From NCBI RefSeq assembly GCF_017487345.1, contig NZ_CP062006.1:2300001-2364000 (forward strand): a DNA stretch of 64,000 nt, given 5' to 3'. The translations under genes were made by a program, and so were the position numbers. The stretch comes from Brevundimonas pondensis. GTDB lineage: Bacteria > Pseudomonadota > Alphaproteobacteria > Caulobacterales > Caulobacteraceae. This document shows, piece by piece, positions 44,453-53,192 of this stretch. The notes under the pieces are model-generated. The model ran no database searches, was not told the origin of the DNA, and saw only the letters and a list, made by a program, of their open reading frames with translations. Within the stretch, counting starts at the first letter, position 1, and each line of letters opens with the position of its first letter.

Positions 44453-44493
44453 ACGCATTCTTGCGCTCTAAAGCCTTCCGGCTGCTTGAGCGC

Positions 44494-45591
44494 TTAGGCC
44501 GCCTTCAGCAGCTCGGCCTTCTGGTCCGCCGCCGCCTTGATGCGGGCTTCGGCGATGGCGTCGGCGATCAGGTGGGTCGGCTTGTTCTCGACGACCGAGC
44601 GCTCGAGGATTTCCTCGAAGGTCTCCATCAGGCGCGACAGCTTGCCTTCGACCCACGAGGCGTCATAGGCGCCGCCCGACTGGCGAGCGTTCATTTCCGA
44701 GGCGACGTTGATGATGCCGCCGCCGTTGACGACGTAGTCAGGGGCGTACAGCACGCCGCGGCGGAACAGCTCGTCGCCGATGTCGGCGGTGGCCAGCTGG
44801 TTGTTGGCGGCGCCGCAGACGGCCTTGACCTTGAGGCGGTCCAGGGTCTGCAAGTTCAGCGTCGCGCCCAGGGCGCACGGGGCGTAGATGTCGGCGGCGA
44901 CGTCATAGATGGCGTCCGGAGCCACGATCTCGGCGCCGGTCTTGGCGGCCACGGCTTCCAGGTTGGCCTGGTTGACGTCGGTGATGATCAGCTTGGCGCC
45001 GGCCTTGTGCAGCATCTCGGCCAGATAGGCGCCGACATGGCCCACGCCCTGCAGGGCCACGGTCAGGCCGGTCATGTCGTTCTGATTGAACAGACGGCGA
45101 GCCACCACCAGGTTCGAGCGGAACACGCCCTCGGCGGTGACGGGGCTGGGGTCGCCCGAGGCTTCCGGGCCGTCTTTCAAGCCAAGAACGTATTCGGTGA
45201 CCTTGCGGGCTTCGGCGATGTCCTCGACCGAGGTGCCGACGTCTTCAGCGGCGTAGTAGTGGCCGCCCAGGCCGTTCAGGGCGCGACCGAAGGCGCGGAA
45301 CAGCTCCGGCGACTTCTGGGTGCGACTGTCGCCGATGATGACCGACTTGCCGCCGCCCATTTCGAGGTCGGCTACGGCGTTCTTGTAGCTCATGCCCTTG
45401 GACAGGCGCAGGACGTCTTCCAGGGCCTCGGCGGCGGTGGCGTAATTCCACATGCGCGTGCCGCCGACGGCGGGGCCGCGCGCGGTGGAGTGAACCGCGA
45501 CGATGGCCTTCAGGCCGGTTTTCTCGTCGTGGAAGGCGTGGACGCCTTCATGGTTCGCGAAAGAGGGGGAATCAAACAGCGTCTTGCCCAT
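44494..45591 (-). CDS. Glu/Leu/Phe/Val dehydrogenase family protein (leucine dehydrogenase-like)
   Basis: A 365-residue NAD-dependent amino acid dehydrogenase that would deaminate branched-chain or aromatic amino acids to keto acids. The length (about 365) is that of leucine/phenylalanine dehydrogenase and not of glutamate dehydrogenase (about 450). Key blocks: STARGPAVGGTRMWNYATAAEALEDVLRLS in parts, catalytic LEMGGGKSVI and the second Lys region MSYKNAVADL, NAD fold VALQGVGHVGAYLAEML, and PCALGATLN. It could channel branched-chain amino acid use together with ilvE at 51487. The start is an ATG at 45591. Confidence 0.9.
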   Translation of the reverse strand: MGKTLFDSPSFANHEGVHAFHDEKTGLKAIVAVHSTARGPAVGGTRMWNYATAAEALEDVLRLSKGMSYKNAVADLEMGGGKSVIIGDSRTQKSPELFRAFGRALNGLGGHYYAAEDVGTSVEDIAEARKVTEYVLGLKDGPEASGDPSPVTAEGVFRSNLVVARRLFNQNDMTGLTVALQGVGHVGAYLAEMLHKAGAKLIITDVNQANLEAVAAKTGAEIVAPDAIYDVAADIYAPCALGATLNLQTLDRLKVKAVCGAANNQLATADIGDELFRRGVLYAPDYVVNGGGIINVASEMNARQSGGAYDASWVEGKLSRLMETFEEILERSVVENKPTHLIADAIAEARIKAAADQKAELLKAA

Positions 45592-45627
45592 GACAGGCCT
45601 TTCCTGGGGTATTTTTTATTGCGCGAG

Positions 45628-45656
45628 GAGATACGCCGCGCCCGCCTAAACGGCAA
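45628..45656 (-). promoter_or_regulatory. candidate promoter of the leucine dehydrogenase-like gene
   Basis: On the minus strand: TTGCCG, 17 bases, TATCTC, four of six matches each to the sigma-70 hexamers, 36 bases before the ATG at 45591. Confidence 0.32.
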
Positions 45657-45684
45657 GCATGACGGTTTCGCGTCAGGAAAAGGG

Positions 45685-46728
45685 TCAGCGTGCCTTGGGG
45701 TCGGCTTCCAGGATGGGCAGCACCGGTTGGGCCCTGGACGGCAGGGGCGCGGCGGCGTCGCGCAGCCAAGCCTCGACGTCGCGATAGATAACTTCGCCCT
45801 GCAGGTCGCGATTCAGGATGTGCCAGCCATTCGGATAATAGGCCGTACGCAGGTTGGACCGTTCGCCCGCACGCTCCAGCGCCAGCCGCATCGGCCCCTT
45901 GCGCACGATCTGGTCATGACCGCCGTACAGCAGCAGGGTCGGCTTCTCGACCGCGCCCAGACGCATCGACGCCGCCTCCATCAGGTCGACCAGGCCATGC
46001 ATGGAATCGAACCGGGTGGAGATGATGCTCTGCGGATCGCGGCCGTTGCGGATGAGCTCCAGCGTATTGTCCGAGGCGCGAATGTTGCGGACGGCGAAGG
46101 CTGGCGGCTCAACCGCCCTGTCCCCCATCAAGCGCGCGGCGGCCCAAAGACCCGCCCGATTGAACGGACTCTGGCTCGACCAGCCCCAGACGCCGGGCGC
46201 CAGCAGGACGACCCGATCGGCGTCGGGCGGGGTCTCGCCTCCGAAGGCGGCGATGGTCGAGGAGCCGCCCATGCTTTCACCCGCCACCACGATCAAGGCG
46301 TTGGGGCGCTCGGCGCGCACCAGCGCGACGATGGTGCGCAGGTCGGCGCTGGTCAGGCTTTCCTGTGCGAACTCGCCGCGATGGGGCGACAGGCCGAAAC
46401 CGCGTTGGTCATAGGCCCAGGTCTCGATGCCGCGCGTCGCCCACCACGGCCCGGCCAGCCGGAAGGAGGCGTAGTGATCGTTGAACCCGTGCAGGGCGAC
46501 GATGACCGCCCACGGCTCCTGCCCCTCGGGGCTCCAGCGCAGATAAGGCAGCCGCGCCCCGTCCTGAACCACAAAGGCGCCGCGTCCCAGCGTCCCGGCC
46601 TCGATACGCGAGCCATGGAAGCCGTTGGGCGGAGTCTGCGCGCCTTGCAGATGCGGCGTGGCGCAGGCGGACAGGGCGAGGGAGAGAGCCAGAAGGCCTG
46701 CCGTCAGTCCGCTCCGCCAAATGCTCAC
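45685..46728 (-). CDS. alpha/beta hydrolase lipoprotein (lysophospholipase-like)
   Basis: A 347-residue predicted lipoprotein. The GTG at 46728 overlaps the stop of the glycosylase gene (GTGA), and starts a lipoprotein signal ending LSLALSACATP, with lipobox LSAC. The mature part is an alpha/beta hydrolase of the serine aminopeptidase S33/monoglyceride lipase type: VALHGFNDHYASF, YDQRGFGLSP, the nucleophile VAGESMGGSST, LLYGGHDQIV with the acid, and the final His in PNGWHILNRD. A longer start at 46818 is not supported. It may act on lipids in the periplasm or outer membrane. Confidence 0.86.
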   Translation of the reverse strand: MSIWRSGLTAGLLALSLALSACATPHLQGAQTPPNGFHGSRIEAGTLGRGAFVVQDGARLPYLRWSPEGQEPWAVIVALHGFNDHYASFRLAGPWWATRGIETWAYDQRGFGLSPHRGEFAQESLTSADLRTIVALVRAERPNALIVVAGESMGGSSTIAAFGGETPPDADRVVLLAPGVWGWSSQSPFNRAGLWAAARLMGDRAVEPPAFAVRNIRASDNTLELIRNGRDPQSIISTRFDSMHGLVDLMEAASMRLGAVEKPTLLLYGGHDQIVRKGPMRLALERAGERSNLRTAYYPNGWHILNRDLQGEVIYRDVEAWLRDAAAPLPSRAQPVLPILEADPKAR

Positions 46729-47330
46729 GCCAGAATCTCCGCTGTCCTCTGGCGAAGGTAGGGCAGAACCTCGACCTCGAACCACGGGTTTTTCTTCAGC
46801 CAGGCCGTGTTGCGCCACGACGGGTGCGGCAGGGGTATGACGGCGGGGGCGTAATCACGCCAGGCGCGCACCGTCTCTGTCATGCTGGCCTTGGCCCGGT
46901 CGCCTAGAGCCCAGGCCTGGGCGTAGCCGCCGACCAGCAGGGTCAGCTCGACATTCGGCAGTTCGGCGAGCAGACGAGGCCGCCACAGCTCGGCGCAACG
47001 ACGCGGCGGGGGATAGTCGCCGCCTTTTGGGTCCGTGCCGGGAAAACAGAAGGCCTGGGCGGCGACGCCGAGGCGCGGGTCGCCATAGAAGGTCGCCTGA
47101 TCCACGCCCAGCCAGTCGCGCAGACGATCGCCGGACGGATCGGTGAAGGGCAGGCCGCTCTCATGCACCCGCCGCCCTGGCGCCTGACCGCAGATCAGCA
47201 GCCGGGTTTCGGGCGCGACCATGACCACCGGGCGCGGCGTGTGGGGCAACTGCCCCAGACACGCCCGGCAGGCGCGGATCTCGGCCAGGACGTCAGCCAG
47301 GCCGTTGTCCGCTTCAGTCGAAGTCGTCAT
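46725..47330 (-). CDS. uracil-DNA glycosylase family protein
   Basis: A 201-residue member of the uracil-DNA glycosylase superfamily. The N-terminal RACRAC pair of cysteines, ICGQAPGRRVHESGLPFTDPSGDRLRDWLG in parts, LLVGGYAQAW and the catalytic-region PLPHPSWRNTAW are typical of the group without an iron-sulfur cluster of family 4. Whether it removes uracil or another base is not clear. It overlaps the DUF3253 gene by 17 bases and the hydrolase by four, so three genes are packed into one unit. Confidence 0.87.
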   Translation of the reverse strand: MTTSTEADNGLADVLAEIRACRACLGQLPHTPRPVVMVAPETRLLICGQAPGRRVHESGLPFTDPSGDRLRDWLGVDQATFYGDPRLGVAAQAFCFPGTDPKGGDYPPPRRCAELWRPRLLAELPNVELTLLVGGYAQAWALGDRAKASMTETVRAWRDYAPAVIPLPHPSWRNTAWLKKNPWFEVEVLPYLRQRTAEILA

Positions 47331-47634
47331 CCGATTTTTCGACGGGCGGCAAGGCCGCCAGGGCCGCGGCCGTCTCGGCCTCGGTCGGCAGGCGTAGACG
47401 GATCACGCCCTTGAAGGCGTTCGGATCGACCGCCTTGCCCTTCTTGGTGATGGTCAGCTTGCCCTGACGCATCAGGCCGAGCGCCGTGGCGCGCACCTTG
47501 GGCAGCATGCGCTGCCACTGCTCGGGCTGCAGCGCCTTGGCCACGTCCGAAGGTTCGATGCTCTTGCCGCCGACGTTCTTGGGATCGGCCTTGGCCAGTT
47601 TTTCAAAAATGGCCGCTTCGATTGGATCGTTCAT
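47314..47634 (-). CDS. DUF3253 family protein
   Basis: A 106-residue protein: IEAAIFEKLAKADPKNVGGKSIEPSDVAKAL, WQRMLPKVRATALGLMRQGKLTITKKGKAVDPNAFKGVIRLRL in parts, then an acidic tail. This is the DUF3253 winged-helix-like fold, function unknown. Its last 17 bases overlap the start of the uracil-DNA glycosylase gene on the same strand, so the two are probably co-expressed; a link with DNA repair is only suggested by position. Confidence 0.82.
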   Translation of the reverse strand: MNDPIEAAIFEKLAKADPKNVGGKSIEPSDVAKALQPEQWQRMLPKVRATALGLMRQGKLTITKKGKAVDPNAFKGVIRLRLPTEAETAAALAALPPVEKSDDDFD

Positions 47635-47681
47635 CGGGTCTATATGCTGCAGCGCAAGATCGGAAAGAAGGCGTAATCGGC

Positions 47682-48116
47682 ATGGTCGCGAAAATCACCA
47701 TAACAGAAGGCGAGTTCGCCGGCTGGCAGACCTACGATCTGCACGACACCTTCGACGTGGTGGTCGGCCCCTTCTACGGCAAGCTGGACCCCGACGGCCA
47801 TATGCGCTGCGCCTTCCGCGCCGAACAGAAGCACATGAACGCAGGCGGCCGGATGCACGGCGGCTGCCTGATGACCTTCGCCGACATCGCCATGTTCCAG
47901 ATCGCCTATCAGGAGATGGAGGGGGCGTCCGGCGTGACGGTGCAGCTGGATTCCACCTTCATCGACGGCGCCTATGTCGGCGAACTGATCGAGGCGACCG
48001 GCCAGGTCACCAAGGCCGGCAAGAGCCTGATCTTCGTGCGCGGCCAGATCACCACCGGCGAACGGCTGCTGATGACCTTCTCGGGCGTGATCAGAAAGTT
48101 CACGCCGCGCGACTGA
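47682..48116 (+). CDS. PaaI-type thioesterase (hot-dog fold)
   Basis: A 144-residue hot-dog protein. The family motif NAGGRMHGGCLMTFADIAMFQIAY places the catalytic Gly-Gly and Asp in the usual way, followed by VTVQLDSTFIDGAYVGELIEATGQV. It probably hydrolyses acyl- or aryl-CoA thioesters; the substrate is unknown. The ATG at 47682 is chosen; the open frame before it overlaps the divergent DUF3253 gene. It is convergent with the next small lipoprotein gene. Confidence 0.85.
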   Translation: MVAKITITEGEFAGWQTYDLHDTFDVVVGPFYGKLDPDGHMRCAFRAEQKHMNAGGRMHGGCLMTFADIAMFQIAYQEMEGASGVTVQLDSTFIDGAYVGELIEATGQVTKAGKSLIFVRGQITTGERLLMTFSGVIRKFTPRD

Positions 48117-48119
48117 CCC

Positions 48120-48392
48120 CTACTTCGCGGGCGAATAGACCACGCGGCAATCGCCATCGACCGTGGTGTAGCGATTGTTCGCGGCGTCCACGAAGGCGAC
48201 CCGGCCGCCGTCGCTGTACTCGACCTTGCCGGTCGAGCGACCCTTGAAGATTTCAACGCCATAGCTCCAGCAGGTGATCTCGGCGGGGCGATCGCTGAAG
48301 GTCGCGTCATTGCGCGCGCGCCGGCTTTCCGTGCAGGCGGCGGCCGATACGGCAAGACCGAGGACGAGGGTGATCGTGACAGCTCTGTTCAT
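48120..48392 (-). CDS. small predicted lipoprotein (hypothetical)
   Basis: A 90-residue protein with a lipoprotein signal (MNRAVTITLVLGLAVSAAAC; lipobox AAAC, Cys20). The 70-residue mature part has two Cys that may pair and a beta-rich look (ITCWSYGVEIFKGRSTGKVEYSDGGRVAFVD in parts). I do not know a family. The start is an ATG at 48392. It is monocistronic. Confidence 0.75.
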   Translation of the reverse strand: MNRAVTITLVLGLAVSAAACTESRRARNDATFSDRPAEITCWSYGVEIFKGRSTGKVEYSDGGRVAFVDAANNRYTTVDGDCRVVYSPAK

Positions 48393-48434
48393 ACCGCACA
48401 GCTTGGCATGACGGACACCGCCCGAAAAGACGCC

Positions 48435-49052
48435 TTAGACCCCCGCCTGAGCCGCTGGACGCGCGCGGCAGCTCTCCAGCCAACGGGCCAGATGGGTCAG
48501 TTCCTCGGGAGGCCGGTATTTGACCAGTCGGGCGAAGTCCAGACCGACCGCCGCGACGATGTCGGCGATGGTGAAGCGGTCGGCGGCGATGAACTCATGC
48601 TCGGCCAGCTGGCGATCCAGGGTGTGCATGAACTTCTCGGCGCCGAGGCGGCTGTATTCCGCCACCTGGGGCTGAGGGGCTTCCAGAGCGGCCAGGGCCG
48701 GATGGCTGAAGCGAACGTTCAGCATCATGGGATTGGCCAGGTACATTTCGCACCGACGCGTCCACATCTCGATCAGCGCCTGTTCCTTCGGATCGCGGCC
48801 GAACAGGTTCGGCTCGGGATACAGGGCCTCCAGATAGCGGCAGATGGCGATGGATTCAGAGATGCAGGTTCCATCGGCCAACTCCAAGGCCGGAACATGC
48901 GGCACGCCGAACTTGGCGCGATAGGCTGCGGTGCGGTGCTCCCCCGCCAGCAGGTCGATCTCAACCCCTTCGACGTCGGTGACGCCCTTTTCCGCCATGA
49001 CCCACCGAACGCGGCGCGGATTGGGGGCGCGGCGGCTTTCATACAGCTTCAT
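48435..49052 (-). CDS. glutathione S-transferase family protein
   Basis: A 205-residue GST. The N-terminal thioredoxin-like domain has MKLYESRRAPNPRRVRWVMAEKG, the cis-Pro in VPHVPALEL, and the Glu-Ser pair in CISESIAICRYLE that binds the glutathione gamma-Glu. The C-terminal helical domain has the conserved FTIADIVAAVGLDFAR. The reaction is unknown. The start is an ATG at 49052. Confidence 0.92.
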   Translation of the reverse strand: MKLYESRRAPNPRRVRWVMAEKGVTDVEGVEIDLLAGEHRTAAYRAKFGVPHVPALELADGTCISESIAICRYLEALYPEPNLFGRDPKEQALIEMWTRRCEMYLANPMMLNVRFSHPALAALEAPQPQVAEYSRLGAEKFMHTLDRQLAEHEFIAADRFTIADIVAAVGLDFARLVKYRPPEELTHLARWLESCRARPAAQAGV

Positions 49053-49094
49053 GGCACAGCCCTCCGATGGCGGTCAGAACCCTGCAGACAAACC

Positions 49095-50369
49095 CTATTG
49101 CCCGAACACCGAAGCCGGCATGGCCCCGACAATGCAGGCGGTCATCAGCGTGGCCAGGAAGCCGGCCAGCAGCGCCTTCCACACCAGACCCAGCACTTCC
49201 TCGCGCCGTTCCGGCATCAGCACAGACAGGCCGGTGACGGTGATGCCGACCGAGCCGATATTGGCGAAGCCACACAGGGCATAGGTCATCAGCATCCGCG
49301 TGCGCTCGGTCATCTCGCCGTCCGGCACGGCGCCCAGTTTGATGAAGGCGACGAACTCGGTCAGCGTCAGCTTGACCCCCAGCAGCCAGCCGGCCGTCTG
49401 TGCGTCGGCCCATTCCACCCCGATCAGCCAGGCGACCGGCGAGAAGAGCACGCCCAGGATGCGCTCGACGCTCAGCGGTTCACCGCCGATCCAGAAGGCG
49501 CCCAGCATGACATTGGCCAGGGCCACCAGGGCCACGAAGACGATCAGCACGGCCGAGATGTTCAGCACCACCATCAGGCCGTCGGACGTACCCTTGACGA
49601 TGGCGTCCACGGCGCTGTCGTACTTCAGCGCCGAGTTGTAGTCGGCTACCGCCCCGCCCTCGCCCGGCTTTTCAGGGATGATGACGCGGGCCAGAAGAAC
49701 ACCCGCCGGGGCCGAGACAATGGAGGCGACCAGGACATGGCCCGCCGCATTGGTCAGGACCGGCGCCAGGATGGTGGCGTAGGCCACCATGGTCGAACCC
49801 GCGACGGTGGCCAGGCCGACCACCATCATCAGGAAAACTTCCGAGCGGGTCAGCTTGTCCAGATAGGCGCGGATGACGATGGGGCTCTCGATCATGCCCA
49901 GGAAGACGTTGGCCGCCACCGCCAGGGCCGAGGCGCCGCCCAGACCCATGGTGCGCTGGAACAGGAAGCCGAAGCCCAGCGTGATCCACTTCAGGATCTT
50001 CCAGTGCCACAACAGGGCCGACAGGGCCGAGATGACCAGGATCAGCGGCAGAACCTTGAAGGCGAAGGTGAACAGGGCGCCCTCATTGGCGACGGCATAG
50101 GGTTGGTCCCCGCCCGCCAGATAGCCGAAGACGAACTTGGTCCCTTCTTCGGTGGCCAGCTCCAGCCCCTTCACAGCGTTGTTGACGCCGTCCAGCACCA
50201 CCTGCGAGCCGGGAATAGCGAAGGTCGCCAGCACCAGCGCCGCCTGCACCAGCACCGCCCCGATGGCCAGACGCCACGGGAAGAGCTTGCGGTTTTCGGA
50301 CATCGCCCAGCAGACGGCGATGATGACGACCAGCCCGAACAGGCTTTGCAGGTTCAGAAGGCTGAACAT
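49095..50369 (-). CDS. nupC: concentrative nucleoside transporter (NupC type)
   Basis: A 424-residue membrane protein that imports nucleosides with H+ or Na+. Family blocks: NLQSLFGLVVIIAVCWAMSENRK at the start, GASALAVAANVFLGMIESPIVIRAYL, MMVVGLATVAGSTMVAYA and CGFANIGSVGI, which form the substrate-binding helices. The ATG at 50369 is correct by homology; the longer frame from 50453 adds a basic, non-conserved stretch. It could serve purine salvage. It is monocistronic. Confidence 0.93.
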   Translation of the reverse strand: MFSLLNLQSLFGLVVIIAVCWAMSENRKLFPWRLAIGAVLVQAALVLATFAIPGSQVVLDGVNNAVKGLELATEEGTKFVFGYLAGGDQPYAVANEGALFTFAFKVLPLILVISALSALLWHWKILKWITLGFGFLFQRTMGLGGASALAVAANVFLGMIESPIVIRAYLDKLTRSEVFLMMVVGLATVAGSTMVAYATILAPVLTNAAGHVLVASIVSAPAGVLLARVIIPEKPGEGGAVADYNSALKYDSAVDAIVKGTSDGLMVVLNISAVLIVFVALVALANVMLGAFWIGGEPLSVERILGVLFSPVAWLIGVEWADAQTAGWLLGVKLTLTEFVAFIKLGAVPDGEMTERTRMLMTYALCGFANIGSVGITVTGLSVLMPERREEVLGLVWKALLAGFLATLMTACIVGAMPASVFGQ

Positions 50370-50556
50370 GGGAAAAGGCGGCTCCGCGACCGACCGACGG
50401 CCGAGGGCCGCCTTTAAAACCTGCTTGAACGCTACCGCGCGCCTTCTGGTCAAGAGCGCATGCGGCGTCCTGCCGCGCCAAAGCCTCGCCGCAGCCTAAA
50501 CTTCGCCGTTATGCAAGACGCCAATCACCGTTACGTCATCAACGGGGAGAGATCGG

Positions 50557-51447
50557 ATGCGCAGGGAACTGATCTGGGCGGCGGCGACGTGCGCCCTGCT
50601 CGCGGGGTGTCAGGACGCGTCGCGCCAGCAAGCCGACGAGTCGGTGGACATGGCCTTGATGGAACCGGCGCCGCCCGCTAGCGCCGCGGCGACTGCGTCA
50701 AGCAGCGCCGTCGCGCCGATCGTCGCGCCCAGTATCGCCTACGCCTATCGTTTCGGGCTGGAGCTTCCGGCAGACGCGGTGCCGACCGTCATGGGGCGAC
50801 ACGAACAGGCCTGCATCGCCGCTGGTCCCTCGGCCTGTCAGGTGATCGGCTCGAACTCCAACCGCGTCGGCCGTGATTCCGTCCAGGCCAGCCTCGAGAT
50901 GCGGGCCACGTCCGCCTATGTCGCCCGCTTCCGCGCGGCGCTGGACGGCGAAGCCAGAGACTCAGGCGGGCGCGTGGCTCAGCAGGCCGTCGAGAGCGAG
51001 GACCTGACCCGCCAACTGGTCGACACCGAGGCGCGGATGCGGGCGATGGAGACCCTGCGAGACCGGCTTCAGCAGCTTCTGACCACCCGCAGCGGCACGC
51101 TGGAACAGCTCCTGCAGGTCGAGCGCGAACTGGCGCGCGTTCAGGGCGAGTTGGACGCGACGCGCTCGGCCCTGGCCGTCATGCGGACGCGGGTGCAGAC
51201 CTCGAAGCTGGACGTGACTTACAGCACGGCGGGGCAACTGGCGCCCGACAGCGCCCTGCGGCCGGTGACCGACGCCCTGGGCCAGGCCGCCTATCTCTTC
51301 ATGTCGACGCTGGGGGCGCTGATCATGTTGCTGGCCGGGGCCCTGCCCTTGTTGCTGGTGATCGCGCCTCTGACGTGGCTGGGGTGGCGGTGGCGTCAGA
51401 AACGCGCGGCGCGCAAGAAAAAGGCGGAGGGCGAACCCTCCGCCTGA
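50557..51447 (+). CDS. DUF4349 lipoprotein
   Basis: A 296-residue protein with a lipoprotein signal (CALLAGC lipobox, Cys18), then a low-complexity Ala/Ser/Pro part, then the DUF4349 core with a long coiled coil (DLTRQLVDTEARMRAMETLRDRLQQLL and VERELARVQGELDATRSAL) and a C-terminal membrane span (LFMSTLGALIMLLAGALPLLLVIAPLTWL) with a basic end. The function is unknown; the layout suggests an envelope-spanning or membrane-associated role. The ATG at 50557 has GGGGAGAG upstream. The last codons also form the ilvE terminator hairpin. Confidence 0.86.
   Translation: MRRELIWAAATCALLAGCQDASRQQADESVDMALMEPAPPASAAATASSSAVAPIVAPSIAYAYRFGLELPADAVPTVMGRHEQACIAAGPSACQVIGSNSNRVGRDSVQASLEMRATSAYVARFRAALDGEARDSGGRVAQQAVESEDLTRQLVDTEARMRAMETLRDRLQQLLTTRSGTLEQLLQVERELARVQGELDATRSALAVMRTRVQTSKLDVTYSTAGQLAPDSALRPVTDALGQAAYLFMSTLGALIMLLAGALPLLLVIAPLTWLGWRWRQKRAARKKKAEGEPSA
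51416..51445 (-). terminator. ilvE terminator embedded in the DUF4349 3' coding end
   Basis: AGGCGGAGGG (51422-51431) and CCCTCCGCCT (51436-51445) form a perfect 10-base stem with a CGAA loop. On the minus strand it is followed by TTTTTCTT, a good intrinsic terminator for ilvE, though it lies within the DUF4349 reading frame. Confidence 0.72.
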
Positions 51448-51486
51448 TCGCACTTTCCTTTCCTCCCCATTGCATGGGGAGGTGGG

Positions 51487-52365
51487 TCAGAGCTGGCCCC
51501 GGACCAGCTTGCCGTAGTCGTCCATCAGGGTCAGCGACAGTTCGCCCGGCGTGAAGCGGTAGTCGCCGATCTCGCTGACCGGCGTGACCTCTGCGGCCGA
51601 ACCGGTGAGGAAGCATTCCGAGAAGTCCGCAAGCTCTTCCGGCAGAATGTCGCGGATCACCACCTCGATCCCCTTGGCCTGGGCCATCTCGATCACGGTC
51701 TGGCGGGTGATCCCGTCCAGGATGTGATCGACGCGCGGGGTGTGCAGGGCGCCGTTCTGGACGAAGAAAACGTTGGCGCCGGTGGCCTCGGCGATGTAGC
51801 CGCGCCAGTCCAGCATCATGGCGTCGGCGTAGCCGCGTTTCTCGGCCGCCGTCTTGGACATGGTGCAGATCATGTAGAGGCCGCCGGCCTTGGCCGTCGA
51901 CGGGGCCGTGGCCGGGTCGGGGCGGCGCCACTTGGCCCACTCCAGACGGATGCCCTTCTTCTTGACCTCGGGGTCGAAATAGCTGGGCCACTCCCAGGCG
52001 GCGATGGCCAGGTGGACCTTGCTGTTCAGCGACGAGACGCTCAGCTGCTCGGCGCCCAGATAGGCCACCGGACGAATGTAGCAGTCCGTCATGCCGTTCT
52101 TTTCACAGGTTTCCTTGCAGGCGGCGTCGATCTCGGCCACGCTGTAGGGAATGTCGAAGTCCAGCAGCTCGGCCGAGCGCTTCAGCCGTTGGCTGTGCGC
52201 CGTCAGCTTGAAGATTTCGCCGCCGTACATACGCTCACCCTCGAACACCGACGAGCCGTAGTGAAGGCCATGGGTCAGAACGTGCGTTTTCGCGTCCCTC
52301 CAAGGCACGAACGCGCCGTCAAACCAGATCCAGCCGTCACGATCGTCGAAAGGAACGAAGGCCAT
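51487..52365 (-). CDS. ilvE: branched-chain amino acid aminotransferase
   Basis: A 292-residue PLP enzyme that interconverts Leu, Ile and Val with their keto acids. Blocks: THGLHYGSSVFEGERMY, RPVAYLGAEQL, the PLP Lys in STAKAGGLYMI, and the EATGANVFFV and TGSAAEVTPV sites. It matches the alphaproteobacterial IlvE form. The ATG at 52365 is the family start. In alphaproteobacteria ilvE is often next to a MarR-OmpR pair; here the OmpR-type gene is divergent at 52455 and the MarR gene is missing. Confidence 0.95.
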   Translation of the reverse strand: MAFVPFDDRDGWIWFDGAFVPWRDAKTHVLTHGLHYGSSVFEGERMYGGEIFKLTAHSQRLKRSAELLDFDIPYSVAEIDAACKETCEKNGMTDCYIRPVAYLGAEQLSVSSLNSKVHLAIAAWEWPSYFDPEVKKKGIRLEWAKWRRPDPATAPSTAKAGGLYMICTMSKTAAEKRGYADAMMLDWRGYIAEATGANVFFVQNGALHTPRVDHILDGITRQTVIEMAQAKGIEVVIRDILPEELADFSECFLTGSAAEVTPVSEIGDYRFTPGELSLTLMDDYGKLVRGQL

Positions 52366-52454
52366 TGAATAACGTCTCCTCGGGATGTGGTCCGGTTACA
52401 CTCTTCTCTCCCGCCGCCGTCAACGCCTTTGCGTTCGGCAGGATCGCCTAAGAC

Positions 52455-53186
52455 ATGACTGATACGCGTTCGAACGGCCGCTCCGGCCCCATCGCAGCCC
52501 CCGGCACGGGTCGCCACCTGCTGATCGTCGACGACGACGACAGAATCCGCGAACTGCTCAAAGAGTTCCTGGCGCGCGAAGGCTATCGCGTCACCGGCGC
52601 CGCCCACGCCGGCGCGGCGCGGCGCCTGGTCGAACTGATCGAGTTCGACCTGATCGTCCTGGACGTCATGATGCCGGGTGAAAGCGGCTTCGACCTGACC
52701 AGCTGGATCCGCAGCCAGGCAGCGCTGTCGAAAACCCCGGTCCTGCTGCTTACGGCCAAGGGCGATCCTGACGACCGGATCGAGGGGCTGTCGCGCGGCG
52801 CCGACGACTATATGTCCAAGCCGTTCGATCCGCGCGAACTGGCGCTGCGAATCGAAGCCATCCTGCGGCGTACCGGCGGCAAGCCGCTGACGCCGCGCGA
52901 AATCCATATGGGAGCGGCCGTGTTCGACATGGAGCGGCTGGAGCTGACTCGGGACGGAGCGCTGCAGCGCCTGACCGAAGCCGAGGCGCAGCTGCTGAAA
53001 ACCCTGGCCATTCACGCCCACTCGCCGGTCGAGCGGATGAACCTGTCGCCGGATACGGCCGACATCACCGGCCGCGCGGTGGACGTGCAGGTGACGCGCC
53101 TGCGCCGCAAGCTGGAGTCAGACCCCAAGAACCCGCGCTATCTGCAGACCGTGCGCGGAATCGGCTACATGCTGGCGCCGGACTGA
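52455..53186 (+). CDS. OmpR-family response regulator
   Basis: A 243-residue two-component regulator. Receiver: DDDD at 26-29, phospho-acceptor Asp70 in IVLDVMMPGESG, Lys in MSKPFDPREL. The DNA-binding winged helix is at the C terminus (DVQVTRLRRKLESDPKNPRYLQTVRGIGYM in parts). It resembles the alphaproteobacterial PetR/OmpR-like group seen next to ilvE. Its kinase gene starts six bases after the stop, so they are one operon. Confidence 0.92.
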   Translation: MTDTRSNGRSGPIAAPGTGRHLLIVDDDDRIRELLKEFLAREGYRVTGAAHAGAARRLVELIEFDLIVLDVMMPGESGFDLTSWIRSQAALSKTPVLLLTAKGDPDDRIEGLSRGADDYMSKPFDPRELALRIEAILRRTGGKPLTPREIHMGAAVFDMERLELTRDGALQRLTEAEAQLLKTLAIHAHSPVERMNLSPDTADITGRAVDVQVTRLRRKLESDPKNPRYLQTVRGIGYMLAPD

Positions 53187-53192
53187 GCCGAC

